Shown piece by piece: positions 10,985 to 23,113 of a DNA stretch of 64,000 bases. Below the pieces are notes generated by a model, which saw only the letters and a program-made list of their open reading frames with translations, had not been told where the DNA came from and made no database searches. The position numbers were made by a program, and so were the translations under genes. How positions within the stretch are numbered: the stretch's first letter is position 1; each line of letters starts with the position of its first letter. This DNA is from Thuidium tamariscinum (Eukaryota; Streptophyta; Bryopsida; Hypnales; Thuidiaceae), in the NCBI GenBank assembly GCA_947034885.2, contig OX344750.2, positions 1,364,001 through 1,428,000 on the forward strand, given 5' to 3'.

Positions 10985-11849
10985 TTGTTCCATATAGATG
11001 GCGACGGTCCTATTGCCACACGAGATTTTCCTGAGGGTTGTGTGAGATTGCCGAGGAAAGTCACGAAGAACACCACAAGGCCACAATCAGCGGGAACTCT
11101 TGAGGGAGAGGCAACTTCAAACCCTAATGGAGCAGGAGCCTATGCGGTAGATGGAGAACTACCAAGAGATTTTGACCAAGTCAGTGTCAGGGTTCAATTT
11201 TTGCAGCAATGTACTCTGTAGTCCCGGATCTTACAGCATTATCAAAAACTCAAGACGAGGGGTCAGTTGCTTGGTAATCGGCCTGACTTGCAGGCAATGA
11301 AGCAGATGAATGAAGAAAGAAAATCTAATGAGTTTCAAAAGTTTGGTCACGTTCCCGGAATCGTAGTCGGTGATCAATTTGAATTTTGGTCCGAAATGTT
11401 TGCCTTTGGGCTTTGGGTTGCACCGGCAAGTGCAAGGAGGGATTGTATGGGTTGAAGATTGAGGGGAGAAGGTGGCTTGCAGCGTGGTGATCTCAGGTGG
11501 TTACCAAGATGATGATGACCATGGGGAGACAGTCAAATACATTGGCCAGGGTGGAAACGATTACAGAGGTGACAAGCGGCAATTGGAGGATCCGAAGCCC
11601 AAGAAAGGGAACAAAGCGCTTATTAACTCCTACAAACGTGGGGAAGTTGTTCGTTTGATTAGGGGCCATGATGTGGACGCTGGATGGAACAAAATCTATT
11701 CCTATGATGGATTGTACAAGGTAAAGCGTTACAACCTTGAGGTGGCACGAGATGGTCACAAGGTGTACACTTTCAATGTGGAGAGGCGAAAAGGTCAGCC
11801 CCCATTAGACACTGAAAAGTGGAAACGTCTCAAGAGTCTCAAGAAATGA
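10985..11849 (+). pseudogene. SUVH-type SRA-domain fragment, copy 1
   Basis: A decayed reading frame contains the SRA (SET- and RING-associated) domain of plant SUVH histone H3K9 methyltransferases, which binds methylated DNA. Recognisable parts are RPDLQAMKQM, VPGIVVGDQFEF, then after a frame change GLHRQVQGG-like sequence, VISGGYQDD, GQGGNDYRGDKRQLEDP, GNKALINSYK, VRLIRGHD, YSYDGLYKV and YNLEV. Damage includes an in-frame TAG at 11219, a frameshift near 11424, and TGA at about 11455 where copy 2 has CGA. No pre-SET, SET or post-SET domain follows; the frame stops at 11849. It is best read as a non-functional partial copy. Confidence 0.75.
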
Positions 11850-12540
11850 GTATTTCAAGCGGCTTTGACGTTGGGGGTGTCACGAAGGTTAGAAATTACT
11901 AACATGTCGTTTTTATTGCCCACATTACCAACACTTGGGTGCGCACCAGACCGATCTCATTCAGTTCTTTAGCTTTTCCTTAGACTGATTACTTTGTTGC
12001 CTCTCGGCTCCTCGCAGCAATCTTTTTGGATTTGTGGGCCGAGGCTTTCTTCTTGCTTGCAGGATCCTCGAGAGCGCTCCTCCTCCACCACGAATGAGTT
12101 TGTGGAGCTGCTGTTCTACCAATGGCTCCCCCAAATTGCCACCTTGGGGTACTCAGCTCTGGCGGTCCTCATCATCTACCTCGTTGTCCATTTTCTCATG
12201 AAGCCGTGATTTCCAGTGCTCTGTTAGGTCAGGTCCTACTGTAGGGTCCTGACGCTTTCGTGATTTCTTCCATGAAGACAGTACTGCTGAATTCTTAGTT
12301 TGCTCTTCTTAGTTTGTTTGCTCGATGAACTTCCACACGACCACACTCCTGTCTCCCAGATTTGAGGGTAGCAGAACTTCCCGTGATCTTGCAATCCGCA
12401 ATGTAGAATGGAATTGATTTGGTCCTTGCGCACGGTTGGGAGGATGCAACTAGCATGGAATTCAAGCCCTAGTGATGGTTCTGGCGTGGTGCCTTCTTTT
12501 CAGGTAAATGGAGTCTCTGGGCCTCTCATAGCTGGTCGTA
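11850..12540 (+). other. Spacer between the two SRA fragments
   Basis: No confident gene. One open stretch (11994-12209) could encode a C-terminal hydrophobic segment (around residues 50-70), but it has no recognisable homology and no ATG of clear merit. The segment may be part of the unit duplicated with the SRA fragments. Confidence 0.35.
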
Positions 12541-12936
12541 GTGGGGGATGAATTTGAGTTTCGAACTGAAATGTTTGTGGTTGGGTTGCACCGGCAAGTG
12601 CAAGGAGGGATTGCATGGGTTGAAGATCGAGGGGAGAAGGTGGCTTGCAGCGTGGTGATCTCAGGTGGTTACCAAGATGATGATGACCATGGGGAGACAG
12701 TCAAATACACTGGCCAGGGTGGAAACGATTACAGAGGTGACAAGCGGCAATTGGAGGATCCGAAGCCCAAGAAAGGGAACAAAGCGCTTATTAACTCCTA
12801 CAAATGTGGGGAAGTTGTTCGTTTGATTAGGGGCCATGATGTGGACGCTGGATGGAACAAAATCTATTCCTATGATGGATTGTACAAGGTAAAGCGTTAC
12901 AACCTTGAGGTGGCACGAGATGGTCACAAGGTGTAA
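12541..12936 (+). pseudogene. SUVH-type SRA-domain fragment, copy 2
   Basis: A second, nearly identical copy of the SRA core (FEFRTEMFVVGLHRQVQGG, VISGGYQDD, GQGGNDYRGDK, GNKALINSYK, VRLIRGHD, YDGLYKV). This copy retains the intact GLHRQVQGG junction and the CGA codon broken in copy 1. It ends abruptly at 12936, where VYTF of copy 1 is replaced by a stop and an AT-rich tail with polyadenylation-like words (AATAAATC near 12999). It contains only the SRA core and no SET domain, so it is a truncated copy. Confidence 0.7.
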
Positions 12937-13134
12937 ACATTGTCACAATTTAATTTTTGTTCATTATTTTTGAATACCATGAAACCAAGAAATCAAAAAT
13001 CAATAAATCATAGTGACGTTTCCAACATGCGCATGAAAACTTGTATTACTTTCAAAGGTTCAGACAAACCATTTCCATTACAAGCTCCATGTACTATGAA
13101 TATCTAAACATCTAAGTCTACATTCCTTGAATTT

Positions 13135-13707
13135 CTAAGGCTTGTAATCAACGTCTCCTCTCACCTCAGCTGCACTGCTATGACCTCTTGAATCCCGTTC
13201 CGAGTCTTCTTCATTACTTGTGCTGTCCATACTATCGGATGAAGATTGTAGAGCTCGCTCTTTTCTTCCGGATATTTGCTTTGATGCAAGCGATCTCTTG
13301 CGTCTACCCTTCTTTTTCTCTTTCACCATGTCTCTACCTCCTAGTGTAGACTTCCCAATCCCTTGTTCAAGACCATTAACCGGTTTCACTTTGCTTTGTG
13401 AGAAAGGTTCACATACATGAAGGGGGGTTCGACCTAGACTTTGCCGCTTCGATGGTGATCTTGCAAAGGCCTCCAGTATTCTTTTATTTCTAGCTTTCTT
13501 GGACTCTTTCATTGCTGGTTGTCTTGCTTTTGATTCGTTTGGAATGATGATCTCATTTGCGCCCAAAGAAAGTGATCGATCCAATGACTTCACCGAACGT
13601 AGACCAAACATGGACCTCAACGTTTCATCTTCTTGTGGATCCTTATTTCCGTTGTGTAAACTACCGAGACCACATAAACTTGCATTGCCGAAGTCAGAAA
13701 AATACAA
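13135..13707 (-). CDS. Hypothetical basic, serine-rich protein fragment
   Basis: Open frame of 190 codons with no good upstream ATG: the first codon of the open frame is TTG. It may be a terminal exon or a truncated gene. The product is low-complexity and basic in the middle (a KEKKKGRRKRS-type cluster, likely a nuclear signal), then serine- and acid-rich toward the end (SSDSMDSTSNEEDSE). I recognise no domain. The direction is supported by the absence of a comparable open frame on the other strand. No GCGGTCGCC array points at it: the array on its right has the opposite polarity. Confidence 0.4.
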   Translation of the reverse strand: MYFSDFGNASLCGLGSLHNGNKDPQEDETLRSMFGLRSVKSLDRSLSLGANEIIIPNESKARQPAMKESKKARNKRILEAFARSPSKRQSLGRTPLHVCEPFSQSKVKPVNGLEQGIGKSTLGGRDMVKEKKKGRRKRSLASKQISGRKERALQSSSDSMDSTSNEEDSERDSRGHSSAAEVRGDVDYKP

Positions 13708-13879
13708 AATTCATTTCTTAAACTAAAATATCCTATTTAAAAAGATTTGTGATTCAAAAGTATTTTGGTTTTTTCGAATAAAATTTTTAAGTAAAATTTT
13801 ATAATGCAAAAGAAAACAAAAGATTAGTTTCTAATCTATTTGACATTTCCTAATTCTTTTTTTCTATGACCTAGTGAAG

Positions 13880-14155
13880 CCCAGACGCGGTCGCCCCAAG
13901 AGACGCGGTCGCCCCCAAAGGCGCGGTCGCCCCCAGAGGCGCGGTCGGCCCCGAAGAGGCGCGGTCGCCCCCCCCCCCGATCCGCGGTCGCCCTACAGAT
14001 ACCCGCTGTCGCCCCCCCCCCCCCCCGAGCCGCGGTCGCCCTGAACCTACCCGAAGTCGCCTCCATGCCGACCCGCAGTCGCCCCTCCCGATCCGCGGTC
14101 GCCTCGCACCCGCTGTCCGGTACTTAAGCGTTCTCCATTACCCGCAGTCGCCACT
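13880..14155 (+). promoter_or_regulatory. GCGGTCGCC-type repeat array 3, upstream of the kinase-like gene
   Basis: About a dozen repeats with core GCGGTCGCC, starting with a tight set spaced about 18 bp apart and becoming irregular. Two poly-C runs interrupt it (near 13970 and 14010-14027). A TATA-like word (TACTTAAGCG, 14121-14130) precedes the last repeat. Confidence 0.7.
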
Positions 14156-14165
14156 CTTGGCCATG

Positions 14166-14205
14166 CGCACTGTCTTTCACCCACCTCTGAGTGGCTGAAT
14201 GCGTG
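14166..14205 (+). promoter_or_regulatory. Conserved downstream promoter tag
   Basis: GCACTGTC, then CACCCACC (14178-14185), then GTGGCTGAATGCGTG (14191-14205). The same three words in the same order lie at 24561-24599. On the minus strand at 8470-8432 the last two recur and the first is degenerate. GTGGCTG begins 70 bp after the TATA-like word at 14121. Confidence 0.6.
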
Positions 14206-14298
14206 CCCGTTGGTCCAGGTTTATTTTTTGGGGGGCGGACTTTTTGCATTTTTCTCCTACGAAATTAGAAGTTGGTGTTATTTCTTTGAAGGAGCACC

Positions 14299-15879
14299 AT
14301 GTCCAATCCACGTGAAGGCACTAGCATGAGGCGGAGGTCAATTTGGGATCTAGATGATCCTAAGCATTTTGAAGTCCCTATAGCTACAGGCGTGACAACT
14401 GGGAGTGCAACCGAAACCAAGCCAAAGAAGCCTAGGACAGCTAATGAGAAGGACCCGACGTACCCACCTCCAAGTTATACAAAGTTTGCATATGAGGTGT
14501 CCTTACAATGGTATGCAAGAAAAAGTGTGCAATTTCTGGAGGCAAGCTATTTCAGAGATCCCTTGACAGGTGCTCTAAAATTGGTGGATGATTTGGAGGC
14601 TAGGATTTTGAGCAAGTGCTATGAATCTGATGATTTCAAAGACGTGGATTTGACATACAATTCAAGCCTTCAACGTTGGCTTACCGACACTGTTCAGTCT
14701 ATAATTTTTAATACCAAGAGATTGATGGCTGATCTTCGACCACAAGTGGCTGGGCAACCACTAGATGATGAAGCAAAGGAGTTCTGTGAGAAGATGGAAT
14801 GGTGGCAAACAGCTGTGAAGAAATTATCAAAGTCAGGATCAAGGGGTTTCAAGTGGAAAAACGATGCTGTGAAGGCTGCATTTGCAAGAGATGGTGGACT
14901 ATGTATTACTTGGATACCACCTTCAGCAAAGGTGGAGCCCCTTAGTGGATTCTGTCGTGAAGGTGGGCATGGCAAGGTGCGCAAAGTGCGTATTCTAGGG
15001 TTAGATACGTTCCCTGAATATATCACTTTGGCTGGGAAAATGCCAAAAACCAAGAACTTGCGCGATGCAAGGGTGGAACGATCCGTAGAAGCCTTGGTAT
15101 GTCCCCTAAATCATGCTGGCATAATAAAGTTTTGTGCCATGAATTCAAAAACCATGGAGGCGTATACTCTATGGTGGAATGGAGGTCATTTGGGTGAATT
15201 GCTCGATTTGAACAACAAGGTGTCACCAACCGTGGAATGGCACAAGGTGAATCAGATTAGACAATTGCCTGAGGAGAAACAAAAAGAAGTCAGCCTTTTT
15301 TGAAGGCACAAGGCCAAATTAGCATGGGCTCTTGTGTACGTGACTCATCTTATGCATCAGTCATTGGTGTTGTACAACGACTTGTCTCCAAGGAATATAT
15401 TGTTGCATTTTCCTGATTATTCCAACAAGATCATCAACATCGGGATTTGTGATTGGGGAATTGCAAGTCATATGGATGAGAAAGCCCCATCGCACTATGG
15501 ATACCGTACCAATGAAGAGATGGAGAGACAACAACTAGGGCGTTGGTGGGTGGCCCCAGAGTTGTTCTACACATTTGGGCCACAAAATTCCGATACAAGC
15601 CTATCCATTATGCAAGCAACGCATCGATATACCGTGCAATCGGATTCATATTCTATTGGAAAATTGGCAGAAAGCATGAAGATTGAGTGGACTGGCGACT
15701 TTGATGAAGACATCTTCAAAAATCGAGATGCATGTAGGTACTTTGCCTTGAAGTTGGATCAATTGACTAGAAAAGATCCAAAGGACAGACCAATGTGTAC
15801 GGAGGTGGTAAGTTTGCTCATGGGGCCTCCATGGTGCATGAAACCCCCCGAATTAGTTTTCCGTGACTCACCTTTGTAG
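14299..15879 (+). pseudogene. Protein-kinase-like gene with an in-frame TGA
   Basis: One reading frame from ATG 14299 (caccATGt) to 15879, broken only by TGA at 15301-15303; the frame on both sides is the same. The first part (334 residues) has a basic N-terminus, an unrecognised region (about 55-190) and the start of a kinase fold: a glycine-rich loop EGGHGKV (221-227) and a candidate ATP-binding lysine in LAGKMPK (K247). The second part supplies the catalytic loop YNDLSPRN (with the catalytic Asp and Asn, in place of the usual HRDLKPEN) and the metal-binding DWG in place of DFG. It then has WWVAPE and DSYSIGKL-like segments of the activation loop and helix F. The missing His and catalytic-loop Lys make activity uncertain. 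The stop may be a recent nonsense mutation, a readthrough codon or a sequencing error. The gene lies behind array 3. Confidence 0.65.
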
Positions 15880-18800
15880 TAGTGAGTGTATGAGGGAGTA
15901 TGATTTAGTAGAAAGTATTTTAGTACAAGGAAGCTGATGGCCACGTTGTGTGCCTTTCATTTTGTAATAGGATTTATGTATATATAAAAATATTTTATAT
16001 TATGAACAATGTGTTCACACTACTAAAATACTAAATCCAACATATTGAAAGTTGAATGAAAAAATATTTGATTACTTGGATGAATTTCCAAATGTTTGAA
16101 ATTCATATGTAATTTGAGTTATTGAGTATTAGACATGCGGGCTATCAAATTATTTTATGGTAAGAATTAACCAAGTAAAATTTGTAGTTTAAGATAGTAA
16201 ATGATGTAGCATTGATTGCATTTGTCATTTACGATTTGATACAAAAATTTGAAAATCAAATCATCGAAGTCAAATCTTTCACTGAAATAATGAATATACT
16301 TTTGTGTCCACTGAATTATTCAAACAATTGATTTTCTGTGCCACATTTTCATAGACAATATCAATTTTGATTTCTTTTAAGAGACTTCTAAACAGAATAT
16401 TCACCTCACACAACTATTTCACTTTCTAATGTTCATTGAATTATGGAAGAAATCCTCTTCTACCAATGTACTAGTAGGTCGTGGAAGTCTCTTATAAGTC
16501 TTTAATCAATAAATTACTAAATGCCCAAGGCACCTAACTTTGGTGTTTGCATAATTTTGAAGTTAAATTAAAACTAACAAAGTTGTTATTTTTAGTGGTT
16601 CTTATTTTTTGGAAAGTCTTCTAAGAAGTCTTATTTTAATGTCAACAATCCAATTTAGAAAATGATTGACAGTGATTTTTCTATTCAAGATTTTGTGCAA
16701 GGTTAATCAACTACCCATTACATTCTTCACTTTACGTAGTGTTGAGAGTTCTTGAAAATGAGCCTCAAATACGCTTATATGCTCAATTTAGGAGAAAAAT
16801 GCACGTTCAAAATTCATTTAAATAAATTGTAGATTCGATTTTGAAAAGGCATAAATTGATTGGAATCATGCATGTTAAGCCCTTTAACCTCATATTTCTT
16901 TGGTCACCAACTTTCAAATTTTACTTGTGAAAAGAGAATACAAAGACTTCACATCACTTTTTATTTATGTCTATTGTTGAAAAATGTACTTGAATTACAA
17001 ACTTCAATTCTATAGGAATTTATAGACTTCAATAAGGCTACTAATTTTAAATTAGAAGTATATTTGAGTCATTTTCATCTAATATTATTTCATCCTTGGT
17101 AGATGACTTTTTTTTATTTTTGCTTTAAACAAATGTTAGAATGGTATACATGCATAGACCCTTATAACCCTTTAGGGAACAACTTTTATTTTATTTTTTG
17201 GATGCTGCATCTCCAATTGTGGTGTGATGTTTTCAAATTTTGTTGAATTAAAATAAGAATAGGGTCATAGGGAGATTCATAGAAAGATTGTTAATATTAA
17301 AATGAATTTTTTCCAAATTACCAGTCCATTGATTCCAACAAACAAGAGCGGCTCTAAAGTTTGTTGCAAAGAAGTGTAAGTGATGAACAACAAATACATG
17401 CAATGATTTAATATTTGTAAGACTATTCAATCTCAAGGGCTACAGTGAGTGGAAGAAGTAGCTATATATGTATGAACAAATGTAGGATGCCAAATAATCA
17501 TTTTGATAAAAATTACAATTTGATTTTAAAATTTTATATACTACAATATATAGAAAATGATATAGGGTGTTTTTAAATATTGTAGGGTACAAATTAAAGG
17601 TGTGCATTAGAAAAAAATTGAATTGGGTCTTGGGGTATCTCCTTTAATATTCCATTATTGAACCAATACTCTTAATTAGTGTTGTTATTTTGTGAGTTGG
17701 TCTGGTGGTCACATCATCAATTAGTCTCGTCGTTAATTACCACGTCACTAATTTGTAGATATTAGATAGGTTGTACTAGGAATGTAATACTAGTCTACCA
17801 ATCCCATTCCATCTTTCCTTACAGTGAATGTGTTAATAGTCTCAAAAGTTTCATGTCATGTTTGCAATTAGTGTATTTAGAAGAGGAATGTGTATTTAGA
17901 AGAGGAATTTCTTAAATAAATTTTTTCTATATATACTTAAATTATTTGATTCGGTGTATGTTTAAGGAGAATCTAATTAGGTGTATGTTTGAAAAGGATC
18001 TTATATTTTGTAAAAATTGGAATTGGCAAAACGAGATATTATGAGAGGATCAATTTCATACAAGCTAATGAGCACAAGTGCGATACTAATTAAATCAATT
18101 GCACTTCATCACAATAGATTATTTTCATCTGGCTTAGTAGTTTGAATATATTCGAATCTTTAATTTTTTAAATGGATTAGTTGATATCATGTAATACCAC
18201 ATTTTATTTGGCAATATTCAAACCGAATTCAAAACATTAACTTATATAGATTTGATACAAGGAAGTCCTTAGACCTGGGAAAACATGATGAAAAAAAGAA
18301 AAGTTCATTTGCTAATTTGAAACACCTCCATCATGAAACATTTATATCTTTCAATCCATAAGAAATATCGTGTATTATGTTTTTCCTATTTGATCTAAGA
18401 CATGTCTACTTTTTATTTGTTGGATGACTTATAGAAAAGCATAAGAGGCTTTTTGAGATCTATATAAGGCCCTTAGAGATAGACATGCACACCTATTTAA
18501 TGAAGACAAAAACTAGTAGTTGAAATATTGTGTGAAGTAAAAGTAGAGACTACAAAAACAAGGTACTATTACCAAATATTAAATTTGGATAGTATAACAT
18601 TATATTGATGGTTGTAAAAGAAAATCCACTAGTGGAGTCAATGTACAATACTATATTATTATCTTAATGGTTGTACAAAATAGTGTTCCTGATTGGATAG
18701 TTTGGTGTCATCTTCATGTCCTAAACCCAAATTTTAAATGACAAAGCTTCATCATGGTCTCCGTGATCCACCCAATGAAAGCTATTGTCACATGGAAGTA

Positions 18801-19971
18801 CACATTGGAAAAAAATCTTTTCCAATGAGCACGTATAGGGAAGTAGTCATCCTCAAGGAGAATATTTAAATACAAAAGCATCCTTCCAAACACCTCTTAG
18901 CGGCCCTCTTTAGAACTCAAAAATCCTCTAAGGCTCTAATGAATGGATTAAGGTTACCAAAGGATTGGTCTATTGTTCAATTATAAATATTTCCCTAAAA
19001 CTATTAAAGAAGTACTCCGGACATTTACATGGTGATCCCTAAATGCCTAAGCCTTTTCAATTTTTATTTATTTTTTCATATTTTTCAAGTGTATTTTGAA
19101 TATGAAAAAAATATATGAGCTTGTAGTCATCCCTAGTGAAGCAAATTGATTTTCTTCCCAAATTATACCACATGGATGTTTAAAGAACTTGTTTATTAGT
19201 AAGTACACAAATTTTGAGTACAAAATTGCATAGGAGTTGTGAGATTATAACAAGTGAGTAGTACATCTTTTATACTTTGTATATTGCTCTTTACCACAAA
19301 GTTTCTCAAATTTGCATATGAATTGTGTTGGGGGTTGGAGGGGACATAATTAACTACAAAGAGTGTTAGCACACTAAAATGCATTTAAAAAAAAATTAGT
19401 TTCACATGAAAAGCTATTGAATTCATTAGACAATCCACCTTGCAATTGTTGAAATGCAATTATTTTTTTAAAGTAGAATTTGGAAATAACTCCAAGTCAA
19501 TAGTTGTATGATTAAATTTTCAATGTTGAATCATGGAAACACTTTCTTCTTTCCATTCTAACCATTCTCAAAGCAAATGGATATGTACTATTTCTTAGAT
19601 CTCAAATAAAGTGAAATTGTATAAATCTAGGAAATGAAGTAAAATTGGCAAGCTTTACACTTCACTTATGACACATGTATGCCTTTGAAGACCTCTCAAT
19701 AATCAAATATATACTTTTTACAGTGAAAAATGAAAGTTCTCTATCGTTAACCCTTAAAAGTGACTAATTTTTTTTTTTTATGTTCAAGGAATGTAACTGC
19801 CTATTCAGATATGGGCCTTTAATTTCAGATCGACCATATATGGTCGGTTGGGTAGGTAGGGGTTAATACCTTCAATAATCTTGGTTGGATCCAGCCAGCT
19901 GCTTCCATAATTTTAGGTGGCCAAGGGGGGGAGGGGGGAATTTCAAATTAATTCCTTTCCTTACCAGTAGG
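15880..19971. other. AT-rich intergenic DNA with decayed repeats, no supported gene
   Basis: Only short ORFs without recognisable homology. A family-2 TIR-like stretch lies at about 16507-17175 (AAATGCCCAAGGCACC start, CCCTTTAGGG near the end). A further family-2 internal fragment lies at about 18265-18440; it is closely similar to 22930-23100. A CCCTAAATGCCTAAGCC end-like word occurs at about 19035. Confidence 0.5.
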
Positions 19972-20580
19972 CGCGGTCGCTGTTCTTCTGGAGGCTTTTT
20001 AATTGTCGGACCCGCGGTCGCCCACCCGATGTCGCACCCAAGGGCGGTCGTTGTGTCCCAGGATCCCCGCCAGGACACGAGGTCGCCTCGATGCGAAGTC
20101 GCACCCACCCGCGGTCGCTGTGTTCCGTGAGCGTGGAGTTTTGAACTTCCCGCAAGGACCCGAGGTCGCCCCTACGCGCGGTCGCACCCACCCGATGTCG
20201 CACCCACCCGCGGTCGCTGTGTTCCGTGAGCGTGGAGTGTTGAACTTCCCGCAAGGACCCGAGGTCGCCCCACGCGAGGTCGCACCAACCCGCTGTCGCA
20301 CCCACCCGCGGTCGCAGTGCCAAGATCGGGGCTTCTGAACTTCCCCGCACGACCCGCAGTCGCCACCACGCGCAGTCGCCCACCCGCTGTCGCCCCACCT
20401 GCGGTCGCTGTGTGCCAGGATTCGAAGGACTTGAACATGGCGCCAGGACCCGAGGTCGCCTCACGCGCTGTCGCGCCAACCCGCTGTCGCCCACTCGCGG
20501 GCGTGCGTTCGCAGTGCCAGATCGAGGGTTCAGAAATTCCGCCAAGACCCGCGGTCGCTCGAGGCACGGTCGTGCCTTTA
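19972..20580 (+). promoter_or_regulatory. GCGGTCGCC-type repeat array 4 (largest; no intact gene follows)
   Basis: About 600 bp of the short repeats (GCGGTCGC, GAGGTCGCC, GCTGTCGC, GATGTCGC). It includes a higher-order tandem duplication of about 103 bp: a unit from about 20109 recurs from about 20212, each with GAGCGTGGAGT, TTGAACTTCCCGCAAGG and GAGGTCGCCCC. The array ends in a short palindrome (AGGCACGGTCGTGCCT). The long GC-rich open frames across it on both strands are a by-product of the repeat composition. Confidence 0.65.
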
Positions 20581-20610
20581 TTTTTTCTATTTTTTTTTCT
20601 TTTTGAACAA

Positions 20611-20799
20611 ATGGAGAAAATTCAATTGGCACAGGAACCAGTACATTCAGACCAGGGGCATCAAGCCTTCTGCAGAATTAGGCAGGATTACTCGCCTACC
20701 TCAAATGGGTTGTGTTCCTATTTGGAGGTGCTAGAATATGATTTGACTTTTCATTATTTGAAGAGTATTGATCTTATTCAAACAAAAAGGGGAAATTAA
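20611..20799 (+). other. Possible remnant coding segment behind array 4
   Basis: An ATG at 20611 opens a 62-codon frame (MEKIQLAQEP...) ending at 20799, about 30 bp after the array. It matches nothing I recognise and lacks the WCHIDKLF domain. It may be the stub of a gene once served by array 4, or chance. Confidence 0.2.
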
Positions 20800-20954
20800 T
20801 ATTTAAAATCCTAAGGCCTGAAATTAAAACATTTAACCCTTTTTGAATTATTTGCCATGAATCATTTTTTTCCCAACTCCGTACAATTAAGACATAACTT
20901 ATAAGAGACCATGTCTTCAACTAGTGATAAACAAATGAATACAAAAGTGTTTAA

Positions 20955-21590
20955 CCCCTGAATGCCTAAGGCTTACTTTGAATTTCTTAGAATTTGCTCT
21001 AAATTGGAACAAGATGCAACATTCTTGATAAGTTGAATAAATTTTCTTTTAATTGAAACTTTAGAAATTTGAAGTAGACATGTTAAAGATCACCTAGAAA
21101 AAGAAAACACAAGTATATCACTTCTGGATTGAAAGATTGTAATGTTTGATCATGAGGGTGTAGAAAGTATGAAAATCTTTGAGTTCTCTTTTTGCATGTC
21201 AAATCTAAAAAGGTGGTCACCAAAACAAGACTAGGTGTTAGGGCCTAAGAAGCATAGCTACAATCAATTTATGGCTTCTCAAAATGTAGTCTAAAATTTT
21301 TTGAAATGAATTTTTTGTGTGATTTGTTCTCTAAGATCTAGTGTATTTGAGGCTCATTTCCAAGAGTCTTTAACACTATGGATTGTCAAGATTGCAATGG
21401 GTACCCTTGCATTAAAATTTGAATAGAAAAATCATAATCATAATTCAAAATTGGATTATTGATGGTAAATCTAGACTTTGAAAAAAGCCTTCCAAAAATA
21501 TAAACCACTAAAAAAAAATTTTTGGTAAGGCTTTCATGAACTTCAAAGTTTCTTTGACACCACATTTGAGAGCCATGGGCATTTAGGGGG
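20955..21590 (-). mobile_element. TTAA-flanked TIR element, family 2
   Basis: Flanked by TTAA at 20951-20954 and 21591-21594. The imperfect inverted ends are CCCCTGAATGCCTAAGGC on the left and, read inward from the right, CCCCCTAAATGCCCATGGC. The interior of about 636 bp has no coding potential. Related fragments lie at 8704, 16507, 18265, 22690, 28090 and 30190. The strand is assigned from similarity to the fragment at 8704 and is arbitrary. Confidence 0.6.
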
Positions 21591-23113
21591 TTAAAAAACA
21601 CACAATTCTTCATTTCTGCAGACATCAAAACACTTGTAGATTATTGTGTTGTTTTTATTTCATTTTTTTAATTTGGATTTTCATGAATACTCTTGCAAAT
21701 CTTTTGTACTTAAGAAAATAAAGTATGTTTGAAATTGTGAACAAACTTTTGAATTCAAGAAATTACCATTCCAAAACGATGTGAATAAATAAGTAAAATA
21801 AAAACCATAAATAATAATTACAATCTAAACATACTATATTGAACGTAAAGAAAATTCTTGTAAGAAGATAGTTACAATTATTCTATTTGTACTTTACTTT
21901 ACAGTGATTTTAAAGGTTCAAATTTAATTGAAAAATAAGTCATAATGTCATAGTGATAGTGTACCAATTATCTAACTATAGGGATATATTATGTAGATAA
22001 TCACTTTTGATTGAATTATGTGATTAAATTGTTATCCTATATTTCATTTTATAGTATATCATTATAATTTTCAAAATTTGAATGAACCCTTGATCCCTTT
22101 AGGAATTAAACCTCAAATCTTAAAAAAATTTACCTTGGCTAACCTCAAAGTTTACAATTTTCATTTACACATTTCTATACTATCTACTTTGAGATCTTAT
22201 AGTTAGCTAGGTGACTAAATCGAATTTTAGACTTAAACTACACTTTGTTTCCAAAGATGACATTTAGTAAGATTTTAGTAAAGTATAGTTATGAAATTAT
22301 AGTGATTAATTGTACATTTGTACTCACTTTTTCTAGAATATATTAGTAATATTGATTTTACATTCCATCCAACTAAGCACAACATAAATGACCAACATCG
22401 TTAGTGAAGGGGTCTCAAAGAATTGGTAAGGATATTTTTTCATGTTTCCCTCTACAACATCATGGCATGATTTTTATTTACATGAAGAGTAATTAGGGGA
22501 GGGAATGCGGCATGAATGTGTTTCTCATTCTTTTAACCCGTAGAATTCGGAGGCACATAAATTTGATTTTTCCTCAATTGCAATGCAAAATAGATTTGAT
22601 TGAAATTCCTATTTTTACTAGTTCATATTAATGAGAAAATTACTAAAGGATGTCTAGTTTAAGCATCACAATACCGATCTGGAAATGATTGGTTATGTTT
22701 TTTGGGTTGAAGATTTACTGTAAAGATGTCTATTGCAATCTTGCCTTTTTTAAGTCCTTAAATAGGTACACGAAGATGACTTGTAATTACATTAAAGGCT
22801 TAAGGAAAAATGAACTGAAAATTTCTTTTCTATAATTTGTACATAGAAGATTCAGAGAAGGCAAAAATTGATTAGAATTATGTATATGAAACCCTTTGCC
22901 TTTTTTTTCCCACTAACTACTTCTTAAGATTAGACCTAGGAAAACATGATGAAAAGAAGAGAAGTTCATTTGGCAATTTGAATGCTTCTATCATGAAACA
23001 TTTAAATCTATCAATCTATAAGAGATATCGTGTATTATGTTTTTCCTAGTTGGTCTAAGACATGTCTATTTTTAATTTGTTGGATGACTTATAGAAAAGA
23101 ATGGATAATTTAA

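Noticed and set aside
19961-20632. Long GC-rich open frames across array 4 on both strands
   Set aside because: They translate the repeat itself into low-complexity Arg/Ala/Pro peptide in several frames, as expected from GC-rich repeats without stops.
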